In this document: positions 1 through 10,262 of the stretch, one piece after another | Layout: each line of letters starts with the position of its first letter | How positions within the stretch are numbered: position 1 is the first letter of the stretch | Assembly (NCBI GenBank): GCA_026745465.1 | Contig: JACYXH010000826.1 | Coordinates: 853,501 to 917,500, forward strand | Reading direction: 5' to 3' | DNA from: Lota lota | Taxonomy: Eukaryota > Chordata > Actinopteri > Gadiformes > Lotidae | DNA: 64,000 nt | Program-made: the position numbers and the translations under genes | Notes under the pieces: generated by a model | Databases searched by the model: none | What the model saw: the letters and a program-made list of their open reading frames with translations, nothing else | Told to the model about the DNA's origin: nothing

Positions 1-3000
1 CTGACGGAACTCAGCTGCACCGAGCACCTGCAGACCAACAGTCATCACACTCGCTTCCTCAATGTGTTGGTCATTGTTCCTCTGGGGAGGGGTGAGCTAT
101 GTGTTCCAGTTAATGTAGTCGTTTCGGACTCGCCCATGACCTCCAACCTTCTTTTTTTTTTTACTCTCATTTCAAATGTGGCTTTTAATTACATTCCAGT
201 ACTACTGCTTATCTGCTACACACATTTCCCATCTGGGATTAAGCATTAACATCTTATCTCATCTGAAGATTAATGATTGTTATTTGTTTACCAGTCTCAA
301 ATGCCTCAGAGATCGGAAATGTGGACCTGGAAACTCCACTGCTTGCCCTTCATCACACTGGAAGTCAGATACCAGCTCACGCTCTAATTGGTTCAGCTGT
401 CTGGAAGTGACCCCCTCAGCCCCCTCCCAGCAGCTAATTTCCTCCTCTTGTTCTGTGTGTGAAGACAGACTTATATTACGACAGGTTAGAACATAAAAAC
501 AAGTATATCCAGCCTGATTTACAGGCTGTGTTAGTTGTTGATATACCTTTTGAGGTGACCATTTGAAAGGTGAATATTTAATATTTCAACTTTTTTTTAA
601 CTTTTTCTAAATAACTTTTGTTTGTTTTTATGAAATTGACCTGTAATTATCCAATTACCACAAATATATGAGTCAGTTACTGTTTAAATGTAACTATAAA
701 AGCCTAGCTGATTAATGCAAATTACAACAACAGAAACATGACAAGGGCGATTACCACTTGGTTTTTCTAAAATAATGCATTACAGAGAGGTCACATTCTC
801 TGTAATGAACAAATTGAATGAAGGAAATAGTCATAAAAACACTATTATAAATAAGACTCTGGAAAGATACAATAGGTGGACCCAATATAACTGTACCCAA
901 GACACATCCTTATGATTTGAATGAAACTTTCCTGGAAGTCCCTTAGGTCAGCATAGGACGCAGATGATTCATATTAGTGTTTCCCATTCCTTCGTCATCT
1001 GAACTAATGAATAACTCCTCCATGGAAACAAGAGCTTGACACAACACAGTTGAAATCACCCCCTAAAATTCCAGCACAGCCTGCTGGGTCTGTCCCAAAT
1101 ACCTTAACAGATAAGATAACCCCACCTCCAAGGTAGTAACTGGCTCACATCGGTGAAGTTGACAAAAACGTCTGTCCCATGTTGAAGTTAAAAGAAAGCT
1201 TCATTGTTTAATACAGACGGTCTTTCTATGATTGCTACAAACCAGTATATTCATTGTTGATTAAAAGAGCAGTAGGCAATATTTCTGGAAAAACTATCAT
1301 ATTATTCATAACGTTCCAGCAGCGATCTGTAAATCCAATAATCCAATAATAAACCTTGATGCTACGAGTTTGACTGTGTAGTAGGCTGTCCAACATTTTC
1401 AATTCGCTGGCCAAAAAACAAACAATCAGGGCTACTTTTGTAGCTAGCAAACAGACAATCTCACTACAAAGTCAAGTTCCTGGTTGCCTTTCTCTGCCCA
1501 ACTACACTGATCTGCGAGTGCAAGACTAGACATATTTGATAGGAGGGGCTTAGTTATGGTAGGGCAGGGGACTTTTTTTGCATTTAGTCTTTTTCAAAAA
1601 TTCTGGTTGGTTAGGGGAATTTCCATTAAATCTTGCGTACAGGTTCTTCAATATTTCGATACGTCTTCATCACAAATAATGGCAAATTATAATTACAAGT
1701 TACCAGAATAAAGTGATCTCACAAATTTGCTAGCTTTGCCTGACAGGCAGACAATATATATATATATATGTTTTATTTTAGAAACAGACATATAAAAGCA
1801 ACAAAATATTATAATGTTTGCACCTAAAAGGTATTTTTACTTAAAAAATGGCTTTTAATTGACTATAGTAATTTGAATAGTATCACCAGTAATGGATGGA
1901 TCATCTCATGGTTTCAGCACTAGGCGTATTATCTTAAGAGTATTTAATTAGTGGCTGCCTACCAGTCTGCCTCTCTTTGAGGACCAACGTGTCCTCTGTG
2001 GGAGCTCCCTCCAGCAACTTCTCCGTCAGACGGCTCCCACAGGCCTTCAGGAGCCTGGAGGACAGGAGGAGAGAGCACACAACAAGGGTTGGTCAAAATG
2101 CTATCATGAGCATGCCTCCACATATTAGAAAAGGGCAATATAGTTGGATAGCGCCATTAGAAACCACAGCAGCCATTTGTCTTGCCAATTTGGCAAAGTG
2201 TTTTATTATCACGTTTTGTTCTGTAGGCTACAATTACATACATTTTATGTTATTACCTTATCTTCTTGTAACAAGGCAAAGGCCTTCATTGTACAAATGA
2301 CACAGCAATAATATAAAAATAAGCTAATACTAACTAATAAAATAGGGTTCTTAGGGATTTCATAGGACCCCGAATAAGGGTAGTCTTGGTATGAATATAT
2401 AAAATATGAGGTACATAAAGTGTGCAGGTAAATAAACCTTTCCAAGAGTTGACTGACCAGCTGTAGGAGGAGTGCAGGCTGGCCCAGAGGTTGGGGTGCT
2501 GGGTGAGGGAGGTCAGGGAGCGGGCAGCACTGCCACTCCTCTGGTGGGGGAAGACTGCAGGGGAGAACACACTGTTCATCCTCACCGCCCGCTGCGGACA
2601 CACTCCCTGCTCATTATCGAAGACCTGTGGAACAGAAGAGGTCACGCAAAAATGGTAAATACGTCACAGGAAGTGTGTTTACTGCTTTAAGGGCTCCTGT
2701 TTTACCACCAGGTGTGTGATGTTGATGAGCCATGACAAGCTATTTCTAAATCTATATCCTAGTGTCCATCTAGATGTATGAAGGATATCATCCATCATGC
2801 CAGTTAGTACAGTCCACTGGGTAGGCGGGTGGCTTGTTTTATCCATCTACCTGGGTGGAAACTCCCACATGAGATGTAACTATAGGGTGTAGAATTTGAA
2901 ATGGCTTGTAATGGATAATCAACATCACACCTGGTGGTAAAAGAGGGCCCATTTAAAAGGTATGATATGTAATTTCGGCCGCTAATCGAACAAAATACGT

Positions 3001-5094
3001 AGTTTGATGACCTCATCATGAGCTAGCGCGAGATTATTGGAGTCGTTGTCTTCACTTCCATTTCCTTTCAAAATCTATCAGCATGAATCAGGCAGAAATC
3101 ATGTTCACGGACGAGTTAATGTGTTCAAGTTTTATTGACATTGCGTTTAGTCATGTTTATTCACGTTATGTATTTTCATTAAATTGAATAAGCGGCAAGT
3201 AACATAACGTTAACTTGCATTAGATGAGTCGACTACCCAAACAGCTGTAGATAAAATGATGTGGGGTAGTCCAGCGCTGTTATCCGTGGACACAGCAATC
3301 ATACTAAAATGTACTTTATGAGCGTGTTGAACATTGTGGTTACGTTATAACATTACCATACACATTACAGTGTTTCCACCAGAATTACATTATTCTTGTG
3401 GTGGTAGCAGATGGGGGGGTGGACGTTTTTTTAATGTGAAAAAGATATTGGATATCCAACAGATATTTACCCTCCGAGTTACAGTGATGTGACATGGGGA
3501 ACTACAGATGCAATTACCGGTATGAGTCCACAAGTATTTCCCGCTAGCTCTACAACAGTTAATTTCAAATAGTAAAATAAAAAAATGGTGGTGGTGTTGT
3601 TCTCTCGGACGGATACAAATATTATAATAAACAATTACCTACCAAAGAAAAGTCTATGTGTTGTAAACACTGCATTAGGTTGGCGGCTGGCTTGAGCAAC
3701 TTGTCATAGTAGCACATCGTAGTAGACTAGATCGATATCAAAATATCATAACAATATATTAGGTCTCTACTGGATTACCGTTTTCGTGTGTTTCCCCAGA
3801 AGTCAGGGGGTAAAGGTAATTTGACCCCATTGACATGCGACCTCACCAAATGTAACGTACCGATACCTTGAATAAAACTACAGATTTCTCTGGGTTTGAA
3901 CATTGTTGGAAACAATTGGGATACTGCAAGTATGCAACTCAAAATGTACAACATAGGTCTAGTTGTTTCACGATATTTGAATGCGGAAAAGTTACATTAT
4001 TATTCATGTCCCTGTGTGTTTGTTCCCACCTTGAGCGCCGTACTTTGCAGACTCTGTATGGTCAGTCTGAGGTGGCGCAGGAGGAAGGGCCAGGAGTTGA
4101 TGAGGTAGATGCGGTCCATGGCGACCATCACAATGCTGTACCACCTTTGGAAGCCCCTGGCCAGGCTGTCCTTGATGAAGAACGTGTGCGAGAACACAAA
4201 ACCATGTTGCTCATCCCCGAAGAAGATGGGACCCTCGCGGCCCGGACACACCTATAGGAAGAGAGTCAACATCCAAACATTAAAAGAGAAGAAACACACA
4301 TGGAAGGGGGGGAAAAGGGTCAAACTAAATGTTAGCTTTAGGTAAATGTACCTCTGGAAAGCTTATAGAATGTGAGGCGCTAACCCTAACGTATTGATAT
4401 TACCTCACAGCTGAGGCTGCGGACGCAGGCTTGCCGCACCACGCTGAACATCTGTGACTGTCTGGGGTGCTGGTGACTCAGGAAGCGGATGCCTGTCTCA
4501 TCGTCAATGCTCACAAAGCCCGGGTGAGACGCTGGCAGAGACCGGCAGCCCTGAGGGTGAAATGGGCAAATAGCAGGAGCAGCTAGGGGTTTGGTCTCTT
4601 GCTCAAGGATGATCGGTTGTGGAGAATGGGGTCGAACCCAGTATTTTCAGCTGGGGGTCGAATATCCGAACCAATACACCATTCTGCCCCACAAATCTTT
4701 GATAGAATACAGAGCAAAGGGTTTGTTTGAAGAGACAAAAGATGAACTGTGAAGAAGCAAAACATTGGCTGACTGACTGGATAGACTGTATGCCAAGTTT
4801 AGGGTAGAGTACCTTAGGGTATTTATGTTTGACAATATCATGTATTCTGATTCGGTATTTGGTGCTGTTGGAGACAACCCTCACCTCGCACATTTCTCCT
4901 CTCTGTGAGGCTGAGCTGTTAGCCCTCATGGTCAGTCCTTCTCCCTCGCGGTCTCCATCGCGGTCCCTGTCGCCAGGTACGGCTGCACCTGCCTGGGAGG
5001 GAGACGGCGAAGGAGGGTGCAGTGCCTCGGTGCAGAACAGCGTTCGAGGTCCGTGGAGTTCACAGAAGTGACAGAGAGCAACCAGGGCATTCAT
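1..5094 (-). CDS. flcn: Folliculin, N-terminal and central part, cut by left edge
   Basis: Folliculin is a GTPase-activating protein for RagC/D at the lysosome; it acts with FNIP1/2 in mTORC1 and TFEB/TFE3 control. Seven coding exons join in one frame on the minus strand: 5094-4885, 4550-4404, 4251-4030, 2624-2458, 2054-1963, 452-292 and 27-1 (342 codons). The start [20 protein letters not shown] is nearly identical to human FLCN, and the ATG is the first base of its exon, directly after a CAG acceptor. Exon 3 carries the longin-domain block with [16 protein letters not shown] and [11 protein letters not shown], where the catalytic arginine finger of human FLCN (Arg164, from memory) lies. Exon 5 reads [20 protein letters not shown]. 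The acidic linker in exon 6 is divergent from human but ends in the conserved [13 protein letters not shown]. The C-terminal DENN half lies outside the window. Confidence 0.96.
453..1962 (-). other. flcn intron, no recognised content
   Basis: AT-rich intron between the flcn exons 1963-2054 and 292-452. It holds a short AT dinucleotide run near 1757-1768 and small A/T-rich stretches. I see no conserved coding frame or identifiable mobile element. Confidence 0.7.
2625..4029 (-). other. flcn intron, no recognised content
   Basis: Intron between the flcn exons 4030-4251 and 2458-2624. Sequence is unique-looking and AT-rich, without a supportable gene, repeat array or SINE body. Confidence 0.65.
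4571..4690 (-). repeat. tRNA-derived SINE copy in flcn intron
   Basis: Read on the minus strand, the element starts at 4690 with GGGGCAGAATGGTG, a tRNA-like A-box region. It has a good pol III B box (GGTTCGACCCC) about 50 bases in, followed by the fish SINE body motif CCTTGAGCAAGAGACC and AACCCCTAGCTGCTCC. It lies inside the intron between the first two flcn coding exons. The family is related to the other copies in this window; I cannot assign a database name. Confidence 0.75.
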
Positions 5095-5245
5095 CTGAGG
5101 CAAAGTAAACTACGGTTAGAGTGAGATTGCGGATCATAGTTCATTTACACATTAGCACGTAGCACTTGTTAATAACTATGAAATAACTCGATTATTGACA
5201 TAATATTGATTATTATGTTTTACAGGAAACATCTGCTATTCTTAC

Positions 5246-5460
5246 CGTTTTGACTGAAACTTAGTTCAAGAAGTCTTCTTGAAGAACATCCAATACGTCG
5301 CTTTGTTTTCGATATAGCAATACAATTATAAGCGGGATAAAACGGTTAACAGTGTAGATTACATATGGCCCTCATGTTTCCTCTCCATGTAATAACGTCA
5401 TGATATCTACTTGCAAGATGCTGTTGGTAAATATGTCACTTGTATTAAGCTATTTCCTCT
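5246..5460 (-). other. flcn: Probable flcn 5' untranslated exon
   Basis: The minus strand has a strong donor, CG|GTAAGAAT, with its GT at 5245-5244. It lies upstream of the coding exon whose ATG sits directly after an acceptor (CAG at 5097-5095), so a separate untranslated exon is required. The exon would start its last base at 5246. Its 5' end cannot be read from sequence and is placed only roughly, just below the M-box-like palindrome near 5490. Confidence 0.55.
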
Positions 5461-5485
5461 CAGTTGCTCAACGTGGAAACAACAG

Positions 5486-5495
5486 GTCATGTGAC
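5486..5495. promoter_or_regulatory. M-box / CLEAR-like site in flcn promoter
   Basis: The 10-mer GTCATGTGAC is a perfect palindrome containing the M-box core TCATGTGA. It differs by one base from the CLEAR consensus GTCACGTGAC bound by TFEB, TFE3 and MITF. It lies about 240 bases upstream of the proposed flcn donor and within the flcn/leng9 intergenic promoter. FLCN is a known MiT/TFE target in mammals; binding here is inferred. Confidence 0.55.
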
Positions 5496-5674
5496 CAAAA
5501 TGTCACGCGCCCGAGCTCAAATTAGGCTTGGTTATTACCTTTCTTGTTGATCATTGTTGTTTTAGAATTACTTTAAAATTGAAATGACACTTTTAAAGTG
5601 AAAAAAAAACAGATAAATTATATGCTTTGCGTTTATTTCTTTATACATGCAATTTTGCCGACAAACAAAGTCGA

Positions 5675-5690
5675 ACTACATTACCCATAG
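5675..5690 (+). promoter_or_regulatory. ZNF143/THAP11-type SBS motif upstream of leng9
   Basis: ACTACATTACCCATAG matches the core of the SBS element (ACTACAATTCCCAG), bound by ZNF143 and THAP11 at many housekeeping and bidirectional promoters. It sits between the head-to-head genes flcn and leng9. Which gene it serves cannot be told from sequence. Confidence 0.45.
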
Positions 5691-6058
5691 TTCTCTGACT
5701 TTCTTGGGTCCGCCCTGTGTTTAAAGGGCGATCTCTTCAACTGAACGTGCTTTTTCAGGTAGACGCTAAAGAAAAACGGAGCAAAGCCCTTTTAATGTTC
5801 TTATTTTTGTTAGAATATGTTTAAAAAAATGTATGTGTGAATTTTTTGTTTGGCGGGTTGTCTTGTTGTTAATTTTGTATGTTACATTTAACTATTTTGT
5901 TAACTTCCGTAGTGACGTGAAAAACACGTTATATTATAGTCACATCAAGATTCTTCCAGATTTCCCCGAAATATGTATAATAATACTATCTCAAATACTC
6001 AAAAACGGACTGTTGTAACTACGATTGTAACGACAGCACATTTCTTTTAAGAGTTATC

Positions 6059-8517
6059 ATGGCTTCCGGACAGTCAACAGTGACAGAGTTCCCAGGGAGC
6101 AACTCGGAGAGCCACGGACCAAGCAGTGTGATTAACGTTAACACATCCTGTCCGGAGAAAGAGGAGGAGACGAAGCAAGAGATCTCTTCGGAGATCACAG
6201 CAGGTCATCTTTTTTCCCCGTCACTGTGTGTCAGATTTTTTTGATAATGATCAGGTCAGCTCATGATTATTTTCTCGTCATCTTTTTATGACTGTTTCAT
6301 GTTTCATGAAACGGAAGAAGCCCTTTAAAATAGGTCTGCTTAGAGGAAATCACCACGCACTTAAATATGTGCAACATTTATAATCTCAGGGCATTTGCCC
6401 GGAAGTTTGAGTTAAAATTGCATATATTCCAGCTTGCCTTTTGAACTTGGAAGACCTTCAAATATGTAACTGGCTGGAGTTGGACCTCTTCATCTGGTGC
6501 AGTCAAATTCCCATGACTCTCAAAAGTTAAATGAATAATACACAATTACACACACATCTTTACACACATTTTGGTGTAAGAACATGTTGCATGTCATTTC
6601 ATTTTCGATAACTGATGACTCAAAGACTAGTTCTTCTACTTTCTAGCTGTTTCTACTAGCTCCAATAAGGTTCAGTTGAGGGTACACATGAAGGCTGTTA
6701 TTATCATTGCCTTGCTTTCTCTATTGTGGTACTGAGTAACTTGGTACCAGCTAGAACCATCCTACTAAGGGATCAGCTGGGAGATAACAAGAGATCTAAG
6801 CCGTGAGTCAAGTTTAGCTTTTTTCTTTCTTTTAAGAAATATCCCCACAAGCAGTGAGGGGAAGTGAATGAGATTTGTTTACAAGCGATCACATACCAAA
6901 ATGTATCCTAAAACAACAGAAAGATACAGCATTGCATTACATTTGAATAAATAGTGCTTTGGTTGTATTTTGACATGCTTAAAGAATAGCCGATAAACGA
7001 TAGTTATTTTTGAAATATTCAATCTGTTTATTCAAGCGCAGGCCAGGCAAGATCCCTTTTTGATGACCTTCCGAGTTCTCATAAGGTCTGGCTGGGTGCC
7101 AGTGAACTTCCAGTAGTTTACTCTGTTCCATTCCCTACCCTTGTGACTCTGACTCAGGATGAATGATGGGACAGATGTTGCCTTTGTCTGCAAAAGTATG
7201 TCTTGAACCAGAGGGTTTATACCATAACAAAAGACCAATACTTACAAGCCAAGCAGTAATAATACATAAAAAACAAAAGTAGGAAAGGTCAGCTCAGAAA
7301 TAAACATTGCATTAGTCTTACAAACTAGGCTAAATGGGGCTGTGCTGCTTATTGTAGGCTATTTCTTGTAATTTATTTACATTTTTTTTGCCTGTTAATA
7401 AACTTTATTTTTCTTGTATTTTGAAAAATGATGTGAATTACATAATACAATTAATTTAAATATATAATACTATCATGTTATCATACTATCTGAAAAATAT
7501 ATTAATTACCCGGTTCAATCAATTTAACCTAAAGTTGCAGTATGTAATATCCTTGTAGCGCTCCTCTGGCACCATACACCTCCCTCTAACATGTCTGTTG
7601 GCTACCTTGACACACTGCTCATCATATGGCTGTGTATCTGTTATGCACAGACTCCGCAGAACAACAGGAGGATGCGGTCACCATATGCCGCTTCTTCCTC
7701 ATTGGAAAGTGCCACTTTGGCCCCCGGTGTCGGTGGTCTCACAGGTGTGTTACATGAATCCTGATGATCAGCTTCAGCACTGGCAGAACAGCAGGGGTTT
7801 CATTTGTCAATAGTTTGGATTCAATTGTGTCTGAATTAACACAATCTCTCTTGGCCTTCTTTTGTAGCCCCCCTGCCATAGATGACCCAGAGCCTGGCGT
7901 GTCTGAACAAGATGGGGGGAAAGAGGAGGAGAAGTTGGAGAAACACAAGAAAGGAAAAGCCAAAGCAAAAAAAGCACTCAAACCAAAATACACTCAAGGA
8001 AACGGTAATGAAAATAAATTGATTACTGTGATATGGGAATATTACATTGTTATATAAGTTTCTGCTACACATACACTCCCCATCCCTCTTTCCCCCTCTC
8101 TTCCCCCAGAGGCAGTAAAAAGTAAGAAGAAACCTAGAATGCGCACAGCGGATGACGTGATCTCGCGGATCCTGTGGGACACGTCGGCGGATGCGGCGCA
8201 CTTCGTGGTGGGGTATGTGGACCGCTTCCTGGGCGTGCTGGAGCGCCCCTTCACTGAGTTCAACTGGGACGCCGACCCGTGTGACTGCGACTACTCTAGA
8301 GAGCTGGCCCTGCCCAGACACAGGATCCAGTACTTTGTCTTCAGAGGACAACGCGTCTGGGACCGCAACGGCAGAACGGACAGGGTGTTCGGCTCCACCG
8401 GCCAATCTCTGGCTCCCCCCTTTGGAGAGGAAGGGGAAGCAGGGGGTAAGGCTTGTGCGAGGCTCGAGGCTCGAGGCCCCACACATATACATGCATGCGC
8501 ACGCACACACACACACA

Positions 8518-8600
<83 letters not shown>

Positions 8601-10173
8601 CGCACGCACGCACATCATTTCATGTCACTTTTGAATGTGCATAGGAAAACATGATAACGTTTGTGTTTATACAGGAGTTGGGACACAAGATGCAGAGCAG
8701 ACAGACTCGATGAACACCGGAGAAGCTCTTGAAAGGACAGAAGATGGGCAGGAAGTAGAGAGCGTGACAGTGGAGTCTTCTACTGAGAACACCCACCTGG
8801 AAGAGATTACGAGCACTCTGTCAACTAAAACCGCCCTAGATTACATTTCTCAGGAGCAACAGCCAGAGAAAGGGGAAATGAAGGCAGTTGTGGATGATTC
8901 TGTTCATAGGTAGGATTGAATACAATATGGCTGAAGACTTGAATGGTGTATACACTCATTATCTTTATCTTAAAGTTCTATCTTAAAGTTCAGACTTTAA
9001 CAATGTCAATCATGTTATCCTAAGAGAGGGAGGAGGAGAGGGAGAGACGGCCCAGGCAGGGAGTTGGGATGCATGGAGCGACAGCTATAACCATAAAGAG
9101 CAGGTAACCTGGGATCCCTCTGCTAATAACATTGAGCATGATAATACCTTTTAGGGTATAGTGTAGTTATCTATCCATCCTCTACCTCCCGTCATTCTGT
9201 CCTTGCTTACAGCCCATAGAGCGAGTCCATAAGCCCATAAACTGTACAGTATCTCCCCTAGATTTTCTTTGAGATGCGGTTATAGGATCAACTGTAGAGT
9301 CACATTGTATCAGTAATTTACTAATTAGATATATTGAAACACTATGCAGGTATCATTACAACAGTATAATTGTTGTATTGGCTTACATTGTGTGAGTGAC
9401 CGTATTGTCAGATATAATGTCATTGATATCTATACGTATTCCTAGCTAAATTCTTAAATATAAAGATTGACCGTAACAACACATTCATGTTCTGTCTGTT
9501 TTCAACCTGCCAGAAACCCTCTGAAGAGCCGGACCTAGTGAACCCGCTGTCCTCCCTGGAGCAGAAGGAGCAGCGCAGCGGCGGTCGGCCTGCTAGACGC
9601 CGGCCCACACATTTCATCACCTTCAGGGCGAACACTCCCGGCATCCTCTCAGGCTTCCAGCGGCTGCAGGAGGAGGTCTGCGCATTGCTGCCCTCCTCCG
9701 CCCCTCACTGGACGTACTCCTCCACCCTCCACATCACCATGTGCCTCCTGGTGCTGGACGGACCCGAGGAGGTGGAGGCAGCCGGGGAGATCCTGCGGCG
9801 CTTTGCCTACCTGGACCGCAACCCCCCGTTGACCTTGACCTTTCCCCTGAAGCTGAAGCACTTTAACGGGAAGGTGCTGTACCTGAGCCCCCAGCCTCAG
9901 CTGCGATTGCAGGAGCTCAACAGAGGCCTGCAGGAGGCCTTCTGGGAGGCAGGATGGCTGCACCAGCACTCCTTCAGCCCACGCTACCACCTCACCCTGG
10001 CCAAGGTGTCGGGCTTGGAGGGAGAGCGGGTCTTTGAGAAGGTGGGGGAGCTGAAGGTGGGGAAGGGGCTGAATCTGGGACGCTTGCCGGTGAACACCTT
10101 GCACATGTGTGCAATGGGTTTGAATGAGAATGATGATTTCTACGACATTGTGTGTACAGTTACACTTAGATGA
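6059..10173 (+). CDS. leng9: LENG9-like protein: CCCH finger, MJ1316 domain and 2H phosphoesterase domain
   Basis: Seven exons join in frame to 561 aa: 6059-6203, 7651-7744, 7868-8004, 8110-8445, 8675-8909, 9025-9103 and 9514-10173. Exon 2 encodes a single CCCH zinc finger (C-x7-C-x5-C-x3-H, CRFFLIGKCHFGPRCRWSH). Exon 3 is lysine/glutamate-rich. Exon 4 encodes an MJ1316 (formerly DUF504) RNA-end-recognition domain, starting MRTADDVISRILWD. The last exon is an AKAP7-type 2H phosphoesterase fold with both catalytic motifs, LHITM and YHLTLAK. This architecture is that of mammalian LENG9, whose function is poorly known; RNA 2',3'-cyclic phosphate or 2',5' chemistry is an inference from the domains. 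Exon 6 (9025-9103) is the weakest call because its acceptor is AAG, but it keeps frame on both sides. A poly(A) signal AATAAA lies at 10192-10197. Confidence 0.93.
6204..7650 (+). other. leng9 intron 1, no recognised content
   Basis: AT-rich intron between the N-terminal exon and the CCCH-finger exon. No coding frame, RNA gene or clear repeat family was recognised. Confidence 0.65.
8500..8613. repeat. (CGCA)n / (CA)n microsatellite in leng9 intron 4
   Basis: A short CA run followed by about 24 units of the tetranucleotide CGCA, interrupted once near 8600. It begins roughly 55 bases after the leng9 exon 4 donor at 8446 and ends about 60 bases before the exon 5 acceptor. Alternating purine-pyrimidine composition makes it a Z-DNA candidate. 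A similar array sits beside the last josd2 exon. Confidence 0.97.
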
Positions 10174-10223
10174 TTACATCTATCGCGGGTAAATAAACAA
10201 GTACATCTCTGACATCTCTCTCG

Positions 10224-10262
10224 TCCTGTGAGAGTGTCTGCTAAATGCCCTAAATGTAAATC
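10224..10262 (+). repeat. SINE/LINE-type 3' tail fragment
   Basis: The stretch GAGAGTGTCTGCTAAATG followed by CCCTAAATGTAAA matches the conserved tail of many fish SINEs (…GCGTCTGCTAAATG…). Only the tail is present, downstream of the leng9 stop codon and its poly(A) signal. Confidence 0.55.

Noticed and set aside
5095-5103. Three-residue N-terminal extension of FLCN (MPQ)
   Set aside because: These codons are intron and acceptor sequence; the conserved start is the ATG at 5094.
7836-8618. Long minus-strand open frame with repeated Ala-Cys-Val-Arg
   Set aside because: It is translation of the (CGCA)n microsatellite joined to antisense of leng9 exons; no family match.
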